Shown piece after piece: positions 33,983 through 44,229 of a DNA stretch of 64,000 nt. The translations under genes and the position numbers were made by a program. The notes under the pieces are model-generated. The model did no database searches, was not told the origin of the DNA, and saw only the letters and a list, made by a program, of their open reading frames with translations. Source of the DNA: Elephas maximus indicus (taxonomy: Eukaryota; Chordata; Mammalia; Proboscidea; Elephantidae); NCBI RefSeq assembly GCF_024166365.1, contig NC_064846.1, forward strand, positions 24,821,866-24,885,865, read 5' to 3'. Every line of letters starts with the position of its first letter. Position 1 is the first letter of the stretch.

Positions 33983-34889
33983 AAGAACTGCTTTAGGTGA
34001 AGGGAAAGACAACACTCAATACATGGAAGGTCAGCTCAATTGGACTGGACCAAAAGCAAAGAAGTTTCCGGGATAAAATGAATGATTCAAAGCTCAGCGG
34101 AGCAAGCGCGGGGGTCTGGGGAACATGGTTTGCGGGGACTTCTAAGTCAATTGGCAAAATAATTCTATTATGAAATCATTCTGCATCCCACTTTGAAATG
34201 TGGCGTCTGGGGTCTTAAATGCTAACAAGCAGCCATCTAAGATGCAGCAATTGGTCTCAACCCACCTGGAGCAAAGGAAAATGAAGAACACCAAGCCCAC
34301 ATGACAACTAAGAGCCCAAGAGACAGAAAGGGCCACATGAACCAGAGACCTACATCATCCTGAGACCAGAAGAACTAGTTGGTGCCCGGCCACAATCGAT
34401 GACTGCCCTGACAGGGAGCTCAGCAGAGGACCCCTGAGGGAGCAGGAGAGCAGTGGGATGCAGACCCCAAATTCTCATAAGAAGACCAAACTTAATGGTC
34501 TGACTGAGACTGGAGGAATCCCGGCGGTCATGCTCTCCAGACCTTCTGTTGACACAGGACAGGAACCATCCCTGAAGACAACTCATCAGACATGAAAGGG
34601 ACTGGTCAGCGGGTGGGAGAGAGACGCTGATGAAGAGTGAGCTAATTATATCAGGTGTACACTTGAGATTGTGTTGGCAACTCTTGTCTGGAGGGGGGAT
34701 GGGAGGATAGAGAGAGAGGGAAGCCGGCAAAATTGTCAAGAAAGGAGAGACTGAAAGGGCTGACTCAAGACGGGGAGAGTAAGTGGGAGTAGGGAGTGAG
34801 ATGTATGTAAACTTATATGTGACAGACTGATTGGATTTGTAAACGTTCACTTGAAGCTTAATAAAAGTTATTATAAAAAAAAAAAAAAA
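33983..34889 (+). mobile_element. Young 5'-truncated L1 (3' UTR only) with 17-bp TSD
   Basis: Begins 'aagaactgctttaggtgaag', contains the whole distal L1 3' UTR ('gtggcgtctggggtctta', 'gaccagaagaactagttgg', 'gaagacaactcatcagac') and ends 'taataaaagttatta' plus about 20 A. Flanks 'aaaaattatttttagat' at 33966-33982 and 34890-34906 are identical. The long pure A tail and perfect duplication indicate a comparatively recent event. Confidence 0.95.
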
Positions 34890-34906
34890 AAAAATTATTT
34901 TTAGAT

Positions 34907-36744
34907 GAATGCATTGTTAAGCTTATTTCAGAGATTTTTGAAAGTAACTGTCATCAATTTTGTTGTCAAGTAAATGTTCTATTTTGTTTTGTTTTCATTC
35001 TGAAAATTAAGATAATTAAGCATTCAAGGACATTTAGGTTTTTGAAATTCATCTTTAAAATGTCCCCAAATCTTACCTGTTGACAAGTGATAGATTTTTA
35101 TTCTTCATTTTGCTGTCTAAGGTGGAAACAAAAAGTGGCATATGCCTAGACTGTCCCCAGCCTCTTGAAATGGTGCAATGCTGCAAAAACAACCATAGTC
35201 CCTCGTTGCTGGGCAATGGACAGAGTCACAAATCCGATTCCCTTCATTTCTGCATCTACTTATTTAGCTTAATGCTGAAACAGTCATAAACAAGGTTTTT
35301 GTTATATAAATGGAATGGCTAATGTATTTCAGGAAATTTTTAGATATCACTTAGTGTTTACATGTACTTTCTGTGTTTTTAACCTTGGAAGAGACACAAA
35401 TTATTTAGAATGAAAATTAAAATTACACTAAAAGAACTCAATCTAACCTTCTTACCTTGTGTTGAACATGAGTCTTAGAAAAATCTCTCTGTTGATGTTT
35501 TGCTTTTGAATTATTTGCAGAAAATGGCATTGAGTTATAAAGTGAGGGATTTACAAAATCACAGAATGGTCTTCTGGTTTTAAGGAAAAAATCAGGTTGT
35601 TGTTAGGTTTTATTTCTCTCCCCAAACTCTGAGGGAACACAAATTCAAAGAAAACTTTCTCAGTCTAGGATGCGGAATTAAATATATTTTCAGTTCTCCT
35701 CAGCTTATGCCTAGTCTTTTATAACTGCTAAGAATACTATTCAAAAACATTTTTCAAAAGTATCGTAAGCTATTATGTCCATTATATATTATAATGGCTA
35801 TATTATATATGACATATCAGCATTCAGTTCCAAAGTACCATCACCTCTGAATAGACTGTGTTTCTGCAATTAGGTGCTAGTACTAAGCTATCTAAGAAAA
35901 TAAGCATTAGCCCTCTGTACCCTGGCTCTACTTAACAGCATTGTTGTGGAGGTAAATTGACAAAATGCATCCATGAGCACTTTGGCGTGAAAGAAAGAAC
36001 AGTGCTACACATAGATAAGGAATTATAATAAAAATAATAACAATCATCAGCTCCGACCTAATGGAAATTGGACAGCAGAATTAAAGCCAATTTCACAAAC
36101 CCTTCATAACTATCTTTTTTTGTTTGTTTGTTTCCATGGCAATCTATTTGCATCAAAGGCTCACCTTTTTGGTTAATTGCCCCCAATTAGTCCAACCCTT
36201 CTCTCCTCCCCACTCCCCAAAAACCCCCTACCAACTGTCTATTTAACCAAACATCTAACTCAATCCAAATAAACCACTAGTTAGCTCAGTAAAAATGGTC
36301 AAACTTTAAGACTTGACTGTCTTTGAGATAATTTTGCAGCAGTTGAACAGAAACTAGACTTTGAAATGATATTGTGGGTAACATGACCAATTGTGTGAAC
36401 TGGAACTGGGTTTCTTTTGGTACAGCTAATAATTTTAGGTAGGACAGGTTGGTAATGCTAAACAAAGGAAAATCAACAGCAGTAAGTGCTATAGGAAGAA
36501 TAGAAATTTTATGGTTCCAATGATATTTTCCTTATTTCTAAAATTGTATATTTAAACATGTATATGCATATACATACATTGTACATACATGTACACATTT
36601 GTATAGTTAATCATACAAGAAAATTTCTTCAATAAAGACATCCAAAAAATATCCACTTCAACCTTTACCACACACAATGTTAACACTTCAAGGTATTCCC
36701 TCTGGGGGTTTTTTTGCCTTATCTTTTTTTTATTCAAATTAGTG
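34907..36744. other. Single-copy intergenic or intronic DNA
   Basis: 1.8 kb in which I recognise no interspersed repeat, gene or RNA. AT-rich. Contains 'tttgtttgtttgtttcc' near 36120, several 'tatatta' motifs at 35790-35815, and an 18-base perfect palindrome centred on 'tatgcata' at 36558-36575 within alternating purine-pyrimidine DNA. Confidence 0.55.
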
Positions 36745-37060
36745 AGTTTGAAAAATTTTTTCACATAAATTCAGACTTACAGAAATATTGTGAGAATAGT
36801 ATAAAAATTGCCAGATACTGTTCTCCCAGATTCTCTAAATTTTGACATTTTAGTACATTTGCTCACTTGCTCACTTTCTCTCTCTCTCTCTATATATATG
36901 TATACACTTTTCCAAACCATTTAAAAGTTAGTTGAAAATATAATACCCACTTCACTCTTAAATATTTAAGTGTGTGTTTTCTCAAAATAAGTAATTCTAT
37001 CTATTTTAAATTGTTACTCAACTTCTTGAAAGTCCTTTTTTTAATCATAAATAATTTGTT
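36745..37060 (-). mobile_element. L1M 3' UTR fragment
   Basis: 'cagacttacagaaatattg', 'gacattttagtacatttgc', (CT)n and (TA)n, then 'ccaaaccatttaaaagttag' and 'aaatatttaagtgtgtg' reproduce the order of the antisense L1MC/L1ME-type 3' UTR. Highly diverged. Confidence 0.65.
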
Positions 37061-37265
37061 GTCACCATAGAAAATACACATATGAAGAAAAAAAGAATAG
37101 TGTCACCAATAATTCTCTAAAACAGAAATAACCAACAAGTACATTGTAGTATTTTCTTTTAAGTATTTTTTCTAGGTAAACTTTATGGAATATTACTACA
37201 TACACTTAAAATTATAACATTTCACCAATGCTGTATAAAAATAATTTTTAAAAATCTAGTACATG

Positions 37266-37640
37266 ATGAGAAGCCCTGGTAGCTGAATGGGTAAGCACTC
37301 AATTGCCAATGGAAAGGTCAGTGGGTCCAACCCACCAGTTGCACGTCGGGAGAAAGATGTGACCGTCTGCTTCTGTAAAGATTAAAACCCACTGCCATGG
37401 AGTCGATTCCAACTCATAGCGACACCATAGGGTTTCCAAGGCTGTAAATCTCTAAGGAAGCAGACTGCCACATCTTTCTCCCGTAGAGCCACTGGTGGTT
37501 TCAAACTGCCAACCTTTCCATTAGCAGTCAATTGCTTTAACCACTGCCCCATCAGGGCTCCTTGGGAACTCTGTGGAGCAGTTCTACTCTGTCCTAGGTT
37601 GCTATGATTTGGAATGGACTCAAGGGCAACAGGTTTAGTA
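37266..37640 (+). mobile_element. AfroSINE, long form, interrupted by an inverted AfroSINE
   Basis: Left part 37266-37383 ('aagccctggtagctgaatgg', 'tgcttctgtaaagatta'), right part 37561-37640 ('ggagcagttctactctgtcc', 'ggaatggactcaagggcaac'). The intervening 177 bases are another AfroSINE in reverse orientation. The two heads are complementary over roughly 110 bases. Confidence 0.9.
37384..37560 (-). mobile_element. AfroSINE nested in antisense orientation
   Basis: 'aaacccactgccatggagtc', 'gtagagccactggtggtttc' and 'gccccatcagggctcc' form a complete reversed long-type AfroSINE. It sits between the 'gtaaagatta' and 'ttgggaactctg' parts of the host SINE. Duplication at the borders is not clear. 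Confidence 0.88.
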
Positions 37641-37844
37641 CATGATACTCATCTTTTATAGAGAAAAATCTTTACATTTTTTTACCATAAGATGAAAGTA
37701 CAGTGACAGTTTTGCCTCTTTTTCTTTCCCTTTCTCTTCCAGTTTTCAAGTTCAGTGGTTTCTATCTTACAATGTCTCTCTTACTTCCTCTTTCCATTTT
37801 CATTCACTTATCTGTTCAAAATTCCTAACTCCTTCCTAGGTAGC

Positions 37845-38180
37845 AGGTACTGAACCACGATAATATGGGCTTTGGAATCAGATGACCTGGAATTTGTAGT
37901 TAAATTCAAATTTAGCTCTACCTTTGAGTAGCTTGGGCAGGTTACGTAACTTCTCTGAGTCTCAGTTTTTTAATCTGTAAGAAGGGGATGCTATTAATGA
38001 TATAAAGCTCTTAGAACAATGTCTGGCTCGTAGTCAGCATTCAATAAATTCTGCTGCTGCTGCTGTTGTTGTTATAAGCTCTCCACAGGAGTGTGGTAGA
38101 GGTCAAATGTGATAATGTATGTAAAATGCTTAACAGATGCCAGTCAAATAGTACTTAATAAATGATAGCTATTTTTAGCA
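37845..38180 (+). mobile_element. MIR SINE pair
   Basis: 37845-38065 follows the MIR consensus: 'gggctttggaatcagatgac', 'cttgggcaggttacgtaac', 'gtctcagttttttaatctg', 'cattcaataaat'. A second MIR 3' portion follows at 38090-38180 ('gtgataatgtatgtaaaatgc', 'tacttaataaatg'). (TGC)n/(TTG)n lies between them. Confidence 0.85.
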
Positions 38181-38299
38181 TCATTTCTCTATTAAGCATA
38201 TGAGATACACAGATGAATAAATCACATTCTCTGCTCTTGGAGAACTAACCCCATCTAGTACTTGTAGCTACCAGATTAATCTGACCAAACTTCAGATTT

Positions 38300-38660
38300 C
38301 AGTCCTAATGTGACCTTCTCCATGAGGTTTTCACTGATTTCCTCAGCTGGAAAGAATATTGCCTTTTACTAAACTTCCATGACCATTTTTCTGTATTTTT
38401 CTTATCAAACTTTAACACATTGGACTTTTTATTTTTAGTTGTTTTGCATATTTTTGCTCCCCTTCTAGACCTTCAGCTCCTAGAATGGCAGTGAACGTGT
38501 TTTGTTCATCTTGCAGCTTCAATGTATGAGCAGAAGGTTTTGCATTCATTTGTCCTTCATTCCATCCATTACCCATATTATTCCACTAAATATTTGCAGA
38601 CTTCTTGTTTCTTGTAGATATTCAATAGAGGTTGGTTAAGTGAATAAGCATTGGAGTTAA
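38300..38660 (+). mobile_element. LINE-2 3' fragment
   Basis: 'gaccttctccatgaggtttt', 'tttcctcagctggaaagaat', 'agaccttcagctcctagaat' and the terminal 'attcaatagaggttgg' fit the L2 3' end. Diverged. Confidence 0.6.
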
Positions 38661-39737
38661 GCCCTAGAATTAAAGAAAGCATTATTAAATCTGCTATATA
38701 TTTTTTTTAAAAGCGTAAGATTTAAACTACTTCTTGAAGTCATAAGGATGACTTTCTGCTTCATTTCGAGTCTGTGTTGTTACACTTGGTAACTTTTGGC
38801 ACCATCTTACAGCTATTTCAAGTGGGATTCTTTCATGGTGTACATATTTTTAAAATATTGTCATGCCATGCCCAGGATAGTCACAGAACTTCCACAGCAA
38901 GTGCTCCTTGTTCAAGTCCTGAGTTATTAATAATGACAAGTCGTTTGGATACTTTAATTAGTGTTCAGCACTATTCCCATTAGTTAATATATATTTTTAA
39001 CATCATAGTGCCTAATTGTAGTGCAGATTTCCTTGGCATTCCAATTTCCTCACTGGATCATGTCATCCTAAACTTTTGGAGATCTTGTTAAAAATGCTAA
39101 GAAACAATCTTCTGTAGGTAAAAGCCACACAGTTAACCAAAAGGATCTTTAATACCAAGTGGCCAAACCTTTTTCTCTACCCCTTTTTAATCATGTAGAG
39201 GGCTTTTCATAAGTTTTTCCTACACTTGATTCTGAATAGAGGGGTTCAGGGAAAGGAGATTTGATAGGGTCATCCCAAAATCTCTTCAGAGTCATCTACA
39301 CCCCAAACAATTCCAGACAATACTACAAGGCATCCAAAAATTCAGTTGCCATAGTTTGCAGCAAAAGTCTTTTTTGTTAACAGTAAAAAACAAAAAACAA
39401 AAAAATAGTGCTATCGAGTCGTTGTTAACAGTAAATTATGTAAAATAGCTCTTTATATTCAAGTATTAGAAAACGTATTCACTCAGATAATTCGTAAAAA
39501 TGCACTAAGTAATATGTGTTGCTTTTTGTTCTGTTCATTGATGTATTCTCAGAACTAGAAAGCAAAGGAGGTGTGAAATCAATATTTTTTAATAAATGCA
39601 TGAATGAATGAACCTCATTTGCTGAAGATCTCACAATACGTAAACACTCTGAGTACTATAGACTTTTTTTTAAGTTGTTTTGAATATAGAGGTACCAAGT
39701 ACTTGTTCTAATTCTGTTAAACAAATACCATCAGGGG
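38661..39737. other. Single-copy DNA with a 34-bp SINE micro-insertion
   Basis: No gene or long repeat recognised. The only identifiable insertion is the AfroSINE remnant at 39388-39421. A 69-codon frame at 38774-38983 has no recognisable domain. Confidence 0.55.
39388..39421 (-). mobile_element. AfroSINE/RTE micro-insertion (34 bp) with 14-bp TSD
   Basis: 'ttgttaacagtaaa' is present at 39374-39387 and 39422-39435. Between the copies lie an A-rich tract and 'tagtgctatcgagtcg', the antisense of the last dozen bases of an AfroSINE 3' module. The duplication makes insertion, not decay, the natural reading. Confidence 0.85.
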
Positions 39738-40235
39738 TTTATATTAATTTCCTATAGCAATTCTGAGTATTTCAGATGAAAACACCTTTTGCATTTGAAC
39801 TTACTGGACCTAATTTGTATTTTACCCTTACAGACCATCTCTCCTTCTAAACTGTCCTCCTGAAAACCCCATTAAAAGTTATCTGCTTGGACACATTGGA
39901 GTCCAAGATAGACCTTGATTTTAAAATTACCAGATCTCTAAAAAGAGTCAACATTTTCATATATTGGCGTTTAAAATGTGTGACTCTAATGGTAAACTAC
40001 CCCATCTCTAGTTTTCATTTTCTTTTGGAACAGAAGCTTGAACTACTGAGAGCCTGAATTAGAGAGACAGGTGGACTCTCAGCTCATAGAGTCGCCTTCA
40101 AGCCCTGTCCCTTAGGATCTGTGCCCAGGATAGCATAACTAACATCAGGGAGCATTAGGAGCTAGGGAAGGTCACTTTCTGCTTGTTAGAAGCCATCCCT
40201 TTGGACCTAGACCAAGTCTTGGCCTTCCTATTTGG
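39738..40235 (+). repeat. Unnamed repeat, copy B
   Basis: Homologous to 32655-33125: 'attaatttcctatag', 'ccccattaaaagttatctgc', 'ggacacattggagtcc', 'ggtggactctcagctc', 'ggatctgtgcccagg', 'gagcattaggagc', 'ttggacctagacc'. About 500 bases long. No open frame. Distance between copies A and B is about 7 kb, same orientation. Confidence 0.55.
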
Positions 40236-41029
40236 CACATATATGAAATCTTTTTAAAAAGTGCTATGGAGCACACATGGCCTTTAATGATCTGACTCCT
40301 GTCTATGCCTCCAGCCTCATTTCCAACCACTTTCCCCACACCTTGCACCACCATACTTTGCATTTTTTTTTTGCCCTGTATTCCCAAAGAAATAAGGCAT
40401 ATGGTGGAATGCCGGGGAGATGCGAGGTGGGGAAGCAGATGTTTTGGAGCAGGAGGCTTCATATGTACCCTCACCATGCCCGATGATGGGGATGCTTGAA
40501 TCTGGGGGACTTGGATGAAGAACTCCTAAGTGCTGCCAATCAGAATTAACTGCTTTCTCCTCTATGCTTCCATAATACTTTGTTTGACTCTTTCAAAGTT
40601 TACCATGGTCTGCATTACATTGTAGGTAGCTGTGAACATGGTCGTACCTCCCAGTAGATCATAATCTTGAAGGCAGAGTTTATCTTTATTTCCACATCTC
40701 TTGCAACACTTTCTACAATTTAAAAAAAATTTTTTTTTTTACTTTCTACAATAATTTGGGTAAAATCAAGTGGAATATATATATATATGTAAAATATATA
40801 TATATTTAATTGTTCAAAAAGGAAGACAAATCACGCTGTGGGATGTAGAAGCAGATCCATTTGAGACTCATATATCCCCCTCCCTACCACTGTCCTGTCT
40901 CCACATCTACCCATCATCAGTAATAGACATCTCAGATTTATACTGCTGAAGATATTGAAAATAAAACAAAAACGATTAGGCTGAGGCAAACGGAGTTCTA
41001 TATTCAAATTTAACTCATACTTATTGAAT
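40236..41029. other. Single-copy DNA with (A)n(T)n insert and (TA)n run
   Basis: At 40720-40740, TT-A8-T11 is bracketed by 'actttctacaat' (40708-40719 and 40741-40752). A (TA)n-rich tract spans about 40773-40810. Otherwise no recognised element; overlapping frames at 40277-40499 lack domains. Confidence 0.6.
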
Positions 41030-41185
41030 ACTCATTTTAGTGATGAGCAAAGGGAGACTCAAATAACTTTCAGTGGTTTGCCAAGTGTCACACAGTTACG
41101 CAGCTATTAAGTGGCTCTGCCAGAACTGAAATTCAAGTCCCCTGACATACAGTCAAAATCTCCTTCCACAATCACCAAAACATTT
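41030..41185 (-). mobile_element. MIR SINE
   Basis: 'acttattgaatactcatttt', 'tggtttgccaagtgtcacac', 'agctattaagtggctctgcc' and 'aactgaaattcaagtcccc' match the antisense MIR consensus in order. Confidence 0.8.
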
Positions 41186-41299
41186 AGATGAATTCCTCTC
41201 TCTGCTTTATGTTTTGAATGCACCTATAACTTAATCATAAACATATCCTAGGTACCCTCCGCCAGGCAGAAAGCTAAATATTCTGAACACATGAGGCTC

Positions 41300-41462
41300 A
41301 TTTTATGTGCATATTTATTTCCCTGTTTATGTATTTGAATATTTATTTATAGTCTTTTTTGTATTTGTATATTTATATATTCAGATATTTAGTGTACTTG
41401 TGTATTTATATGTGTGCATGTTTATTTTTTATTTATGCATTTATGTATTTCTTTATCTTACC
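41300..41462 (+). repeat. Degenerate (TATT/TTTA)n low-complexity tract
   Basis: Repeated 'tatttatt', 'gtatttat' and 'tttatgta' words over 160 bases. It produces a 91-codon hydrophobic frame (41307-41582) that is best seen as an artefact of the repeat. Confidence 0.8.
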
Positions 41463-41485
41463 TTTTTTATGAGGCTCTTATTCCC

Positions 41486-41595
41486 AATGCTATTAGATGA
41501 GAGCACATCAGTTGTTTATACCTTAGTTTCCTATAGTGTTTCTGAGGATTTCAGCTTAAAAGAGGTCTTGCATTTTGATTAAAAGATCCCAGCTC
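41486..41595 (+). repeat. Unnamed repeat, copy C (truncated)
   Basis: 'gatgagagcacatcag', 'gtttcctatagtgtttctg', 'gaggatttcagc' and 'cttgcattttgattaaaag' match the first 110 bases of copies A and B. Homology stops where the ORF1-like element starts, so either that element inserted here or C was truncated. Confidence 0.55.
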
Positions 41596-41740
41596 TCAAG
41601 CTTCTAGGGGAAAGAACAGAGAGCAGAGCCGCCGTGTGTAAAACCAAATTGCTGAGCTACAGAAATACCTCCAAGCCAGCAGAAGCCTCAGGTATGACAG
41701 TGGGAAAAAAGAAAATAAAACAACATAAACTTCAAAGAGA

Positions 41741-42688
41741 ATGAGAAAAATGATGAAAACAAGCCTAGGAGCAAGCAAGAAGTACTGCAATGCCAGGAAG
41801 GAAGCAGAGACTTCAGAGAGTTCAGGAGGTATGGCTGGTCTGGAGGAGCATCGGGCAGAACCCAGGGAAAGGGCCAGCATGAGGGACCTGATGCTTTCTA
41901 CCCTGAAAATGATGCAGGAACAAGTGGACATTTTAAAGAGCACACAAGAAAAGCTCATCAAAGACTTCGGGGCACTGACAAATGAGGTTGCAGGACTGAA
42001 AGAGACTCTGTGAGAGGAAAACTGCTGAACAATTATCATTGAAGAGAGAATCAGTACAAATGAGGACCAAATCAAGCTTCAGTCCCAAAAGATAAACATT
42101 TTAAACAAGCAGCTCTTCACAGTGCAAGAAAAGGTGATGGATCTTGAAAACAAATTAAGGAGGTATAATATTCGTGTATCCAGCATCCCTGAACGTACAG
42201 AAAATGACAGTAGCCTTGAAACCATTATTAAGAAAATTATTGATCAAAATTTTCCAGAGCTAAACATAGAATTTAGCTTACATACAGAGAGAATTTATAG
42301 GACCCCACTCAAATATGCCTCTCAATCTAAAAGTCCAAGGCACATAACTGTACAATTCTTAAACTTAAAAGAAAAGGAAATCATCCCACAAACTGCTCAG
42401 AAAAAAGAACTGATTTTCAACAAGGTGAAGGTAGGAATGACTCCTGACTATGCCTTACTAACAGTAGAAGAGAGACAAAGTTGGAGCAAAATCTGTTATC
42501 AGCTGAAGTTCCTGGATCTGAAGCCCCAGGTGAACTATCCAGCCAAGCTCTCTTTCCTCTCTGAAGATGAGAGAAGAATCTTTAATAATCAAGATGACTT
42601 CCAGGCATTTGTCAACAAAACTCTGAAACTACAGGCTTTAGTGCAAACAGCTACAGCCCAGGGAGAGGGTGCTCCTGGAGATAAGTGA
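41741..42688 (+). pseudogene. L1-ORF1-like RNA-binding protein frame (Transposase_22 family), two stops
   Basis: A single plus-strand frame of about 316 codons, open except for TGA at 42011-42013 and 42026-42028. Residues 1-90 are charged, with a coiled-coil-like end ('MMQEQVDILKSTQEKLIKDF'). The coil continues after the stops ('EKVMDLENKLRRYNIRV'). The RRM-like core of L1 ORF1p follows ('PRHITVQFLNLKEKEIIPQ'), then the C-terminal domain ('VNYPAKLSFLSEDERRIF'). ORF1p normally trimerises and binds LINE RNA as a chaperone. No ORF2 follows, and the sequence is unlike the ORF1 of the L1 at 49636-50443. The first TGA could be a decayed CGA (CpG). Candidates: a HAL1-type half-LINE, or a relic related to the domesticated gene L1TD1. 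The 5' limit is uncertain. Confidence 0.7.
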
Positions 42689-43290
42689 CTAAATTCACTT
42701 ACAAAGCCAGGTTTCTTGCTAGGATGTAGATTTTATTTTTTTATGATTAATTGTATTTTTGCCAGGGTAGTTAGTGGAAAAGGAAGAAAAAATGTAATGT
42801 TGCACCAAGTTGTTATTATGTTACCAGACAGGTGTGCACATGCGCGTGCAAACACACATGCACACTGCATGGGAAGAGAGGAAGAGAAAAGAAAATGGTA
42901 AGGGATAAGGAGGGATAAATGGGAATAAGGATGTGAATAAAGTAAAATGATAACTAAGGGTTGTGGGATAGGGAGACATGGGGATATGGTACCTCAAATA
43001 ATAACGACAATTTTTTGTCAATCTTCACACCAATCAATGATATGAAAGTAACAGATTTGTTTAGAGAAAGTCTCTCCCTTCCCCCACCCCTCATCTGTCA
43101 AGGGTACATGGATGTATTAGAAAATCTGACCACATGCTAGGGCATGAAAAATGTAGCACCGGAAGAGATGCGTATATATTGAAATGATTGCCTGTAAACT
43201 GAGATTTTTAAAAACATTGTAAACAGTGAATAATGTTGCAGTGATGTGATTTTAAATTATTAACGCTTGTTGCTATTCCAATTTAGACGA
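42689..43290 (+). other. Region 3' of the ORF1-like frame
   Basis: Probably the 3' UTR of the same element at first, followed by undefined sequence. There is a CA-rich patch ('gcgcgtgcaaacacacatgc'), purine-rich DNA at 42870-42990 and 'gtgaataaagtaaaatg' (AATAAA at 42935-42940). No poly(A) tail or clear duplication marks an end. Confidence 0.4.
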
Positions 43291-43299
43291 CTCTTTTTA

Positions 43300-43463
43300 A
43301 GTGGTTAAGTGTTAAGGCTCCTAACCAAAAGGTCAGCAGTTCAAATCCACCAGGCGCTCCTTAGAAACCCTATGGGGCAGTTCTACTCTGTCCTATAGGG
43401 TCACTATGAGTTGGAATCGACTGGACGCCGATGGGTTTGTTTCGTTTTCTTTTTGGTTTAACT
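43300..43463 (+). mobile_element. AfroSINE
   Basis: 'agtggttaagtgttaagg' head, 'agttcaaatccaccaggcg', 'ggggcagttctactctgtcc', 'ggaatcgactggacgcc', T-rich tail 'gtttcgttttctttttgg'. No certain duplication. Confidence 0.92.
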
Positions 43464-43516
43464 TTAATTACATAATTCATTAATCACACAATAAATGGGG
43501 GAAAACCCCCAATTCT

Positions 43517-44229
43517 TTTTTTTTATTAATTTTTATTGTGCTTTAAGTGAAAGTTTATAAATCAAGTCAGTCTCTCATACAAAAATTTATCTACACCTTG
43601 CTCTACACTCCTAATTGCTCTCCCCCTAATGAGACAGCACACTTTTCCCCTCCACTCTCTCTCCTCCTGTCCATTCGGGCAGCTTCTGGCCCCCTCTGCC
43701 CTCTTATCTCCCCTCCAAACAGGAGATGCCAACATACTCTCATGTGTCTACTTGAGCCAAGAAGTTCGTTCTTCACCAGTATCATTTTCTAACCCTTTGT
43801 CCAGTCCAATCCCAGTCTGAAGAGTTGGCTTTGAGAATGGTTCCTGTCTTGGGCTAACAGAAGGTCTGGGGACCATGACCACCGGGGTCCTTCTAGTCTC
43901 AGTCTGACAATTACATCTGGTCTTTTTACGAGAATTTGAGGTCTGCATCCCACTGCTCTCCTGCTCCCTCAGGGGTTCTCTGTTGTGTTCCCTGTCAGGG
44001 CAGTCATCAGTTGTGGCCAGGCACTATCTGGTTCTTCTGGTCTCAGGCTGATGTAGCCTCTGGTTTATATGGCCCTTTCTGTCTCTTGGGCTCATAATTA
44101 CCTTGTGTCTTTGGTGTTCTTCATTCTTACTTACTCCAGGTGGGTTAAGACCAATTGATGTATCTTAGATGGCTGCTTGCTAATGTTTAAGACCCCAGGA
44201 GCCACTCTCCAAAGTAGGATGCAGACGGG
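43517..44229 (-). mobile_element. Host L1, 3' UTR part (continues at 51771)
   Basis: Antisense L1 3' UTR from its T-rich tail to 'aaagtaggatgcagacggg'. The same element resumes at 51771 ('ttaatagattttattacacc') behind a complete L1. The outer flanks carry 'gaaaacccccaattct' (43501-43516) and 'gaaaaccttaattctt' (53231-53246), a diverged duplication of about 15 bases that marks the host's ends. Confidence 0.88.

Noticed and set aside
34350..34850. 166-codon minus-strand gene
   Set aside because: Lies wholly in an L1 3' UTR in antisense; kept only as a finding because a second copy has a comparable frame.
40773..40810. Replication origin or scaffold attachment site from the (TA)n tract
   Set aside because: A simple AT microsatellite; nothing else supports such a role.
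41307..41582. 91-codon hydrophobic protein
   Set aside because: Encoded by a degenerate TATT repeat; the apparent membrane segment is an artefact.
43300..43400. tRNA gene suggested by A- and B-box-like words
   Set aside because: Head of an AfroSINE: no acceptor stem pairing, and it is followed by SINE body and tail.
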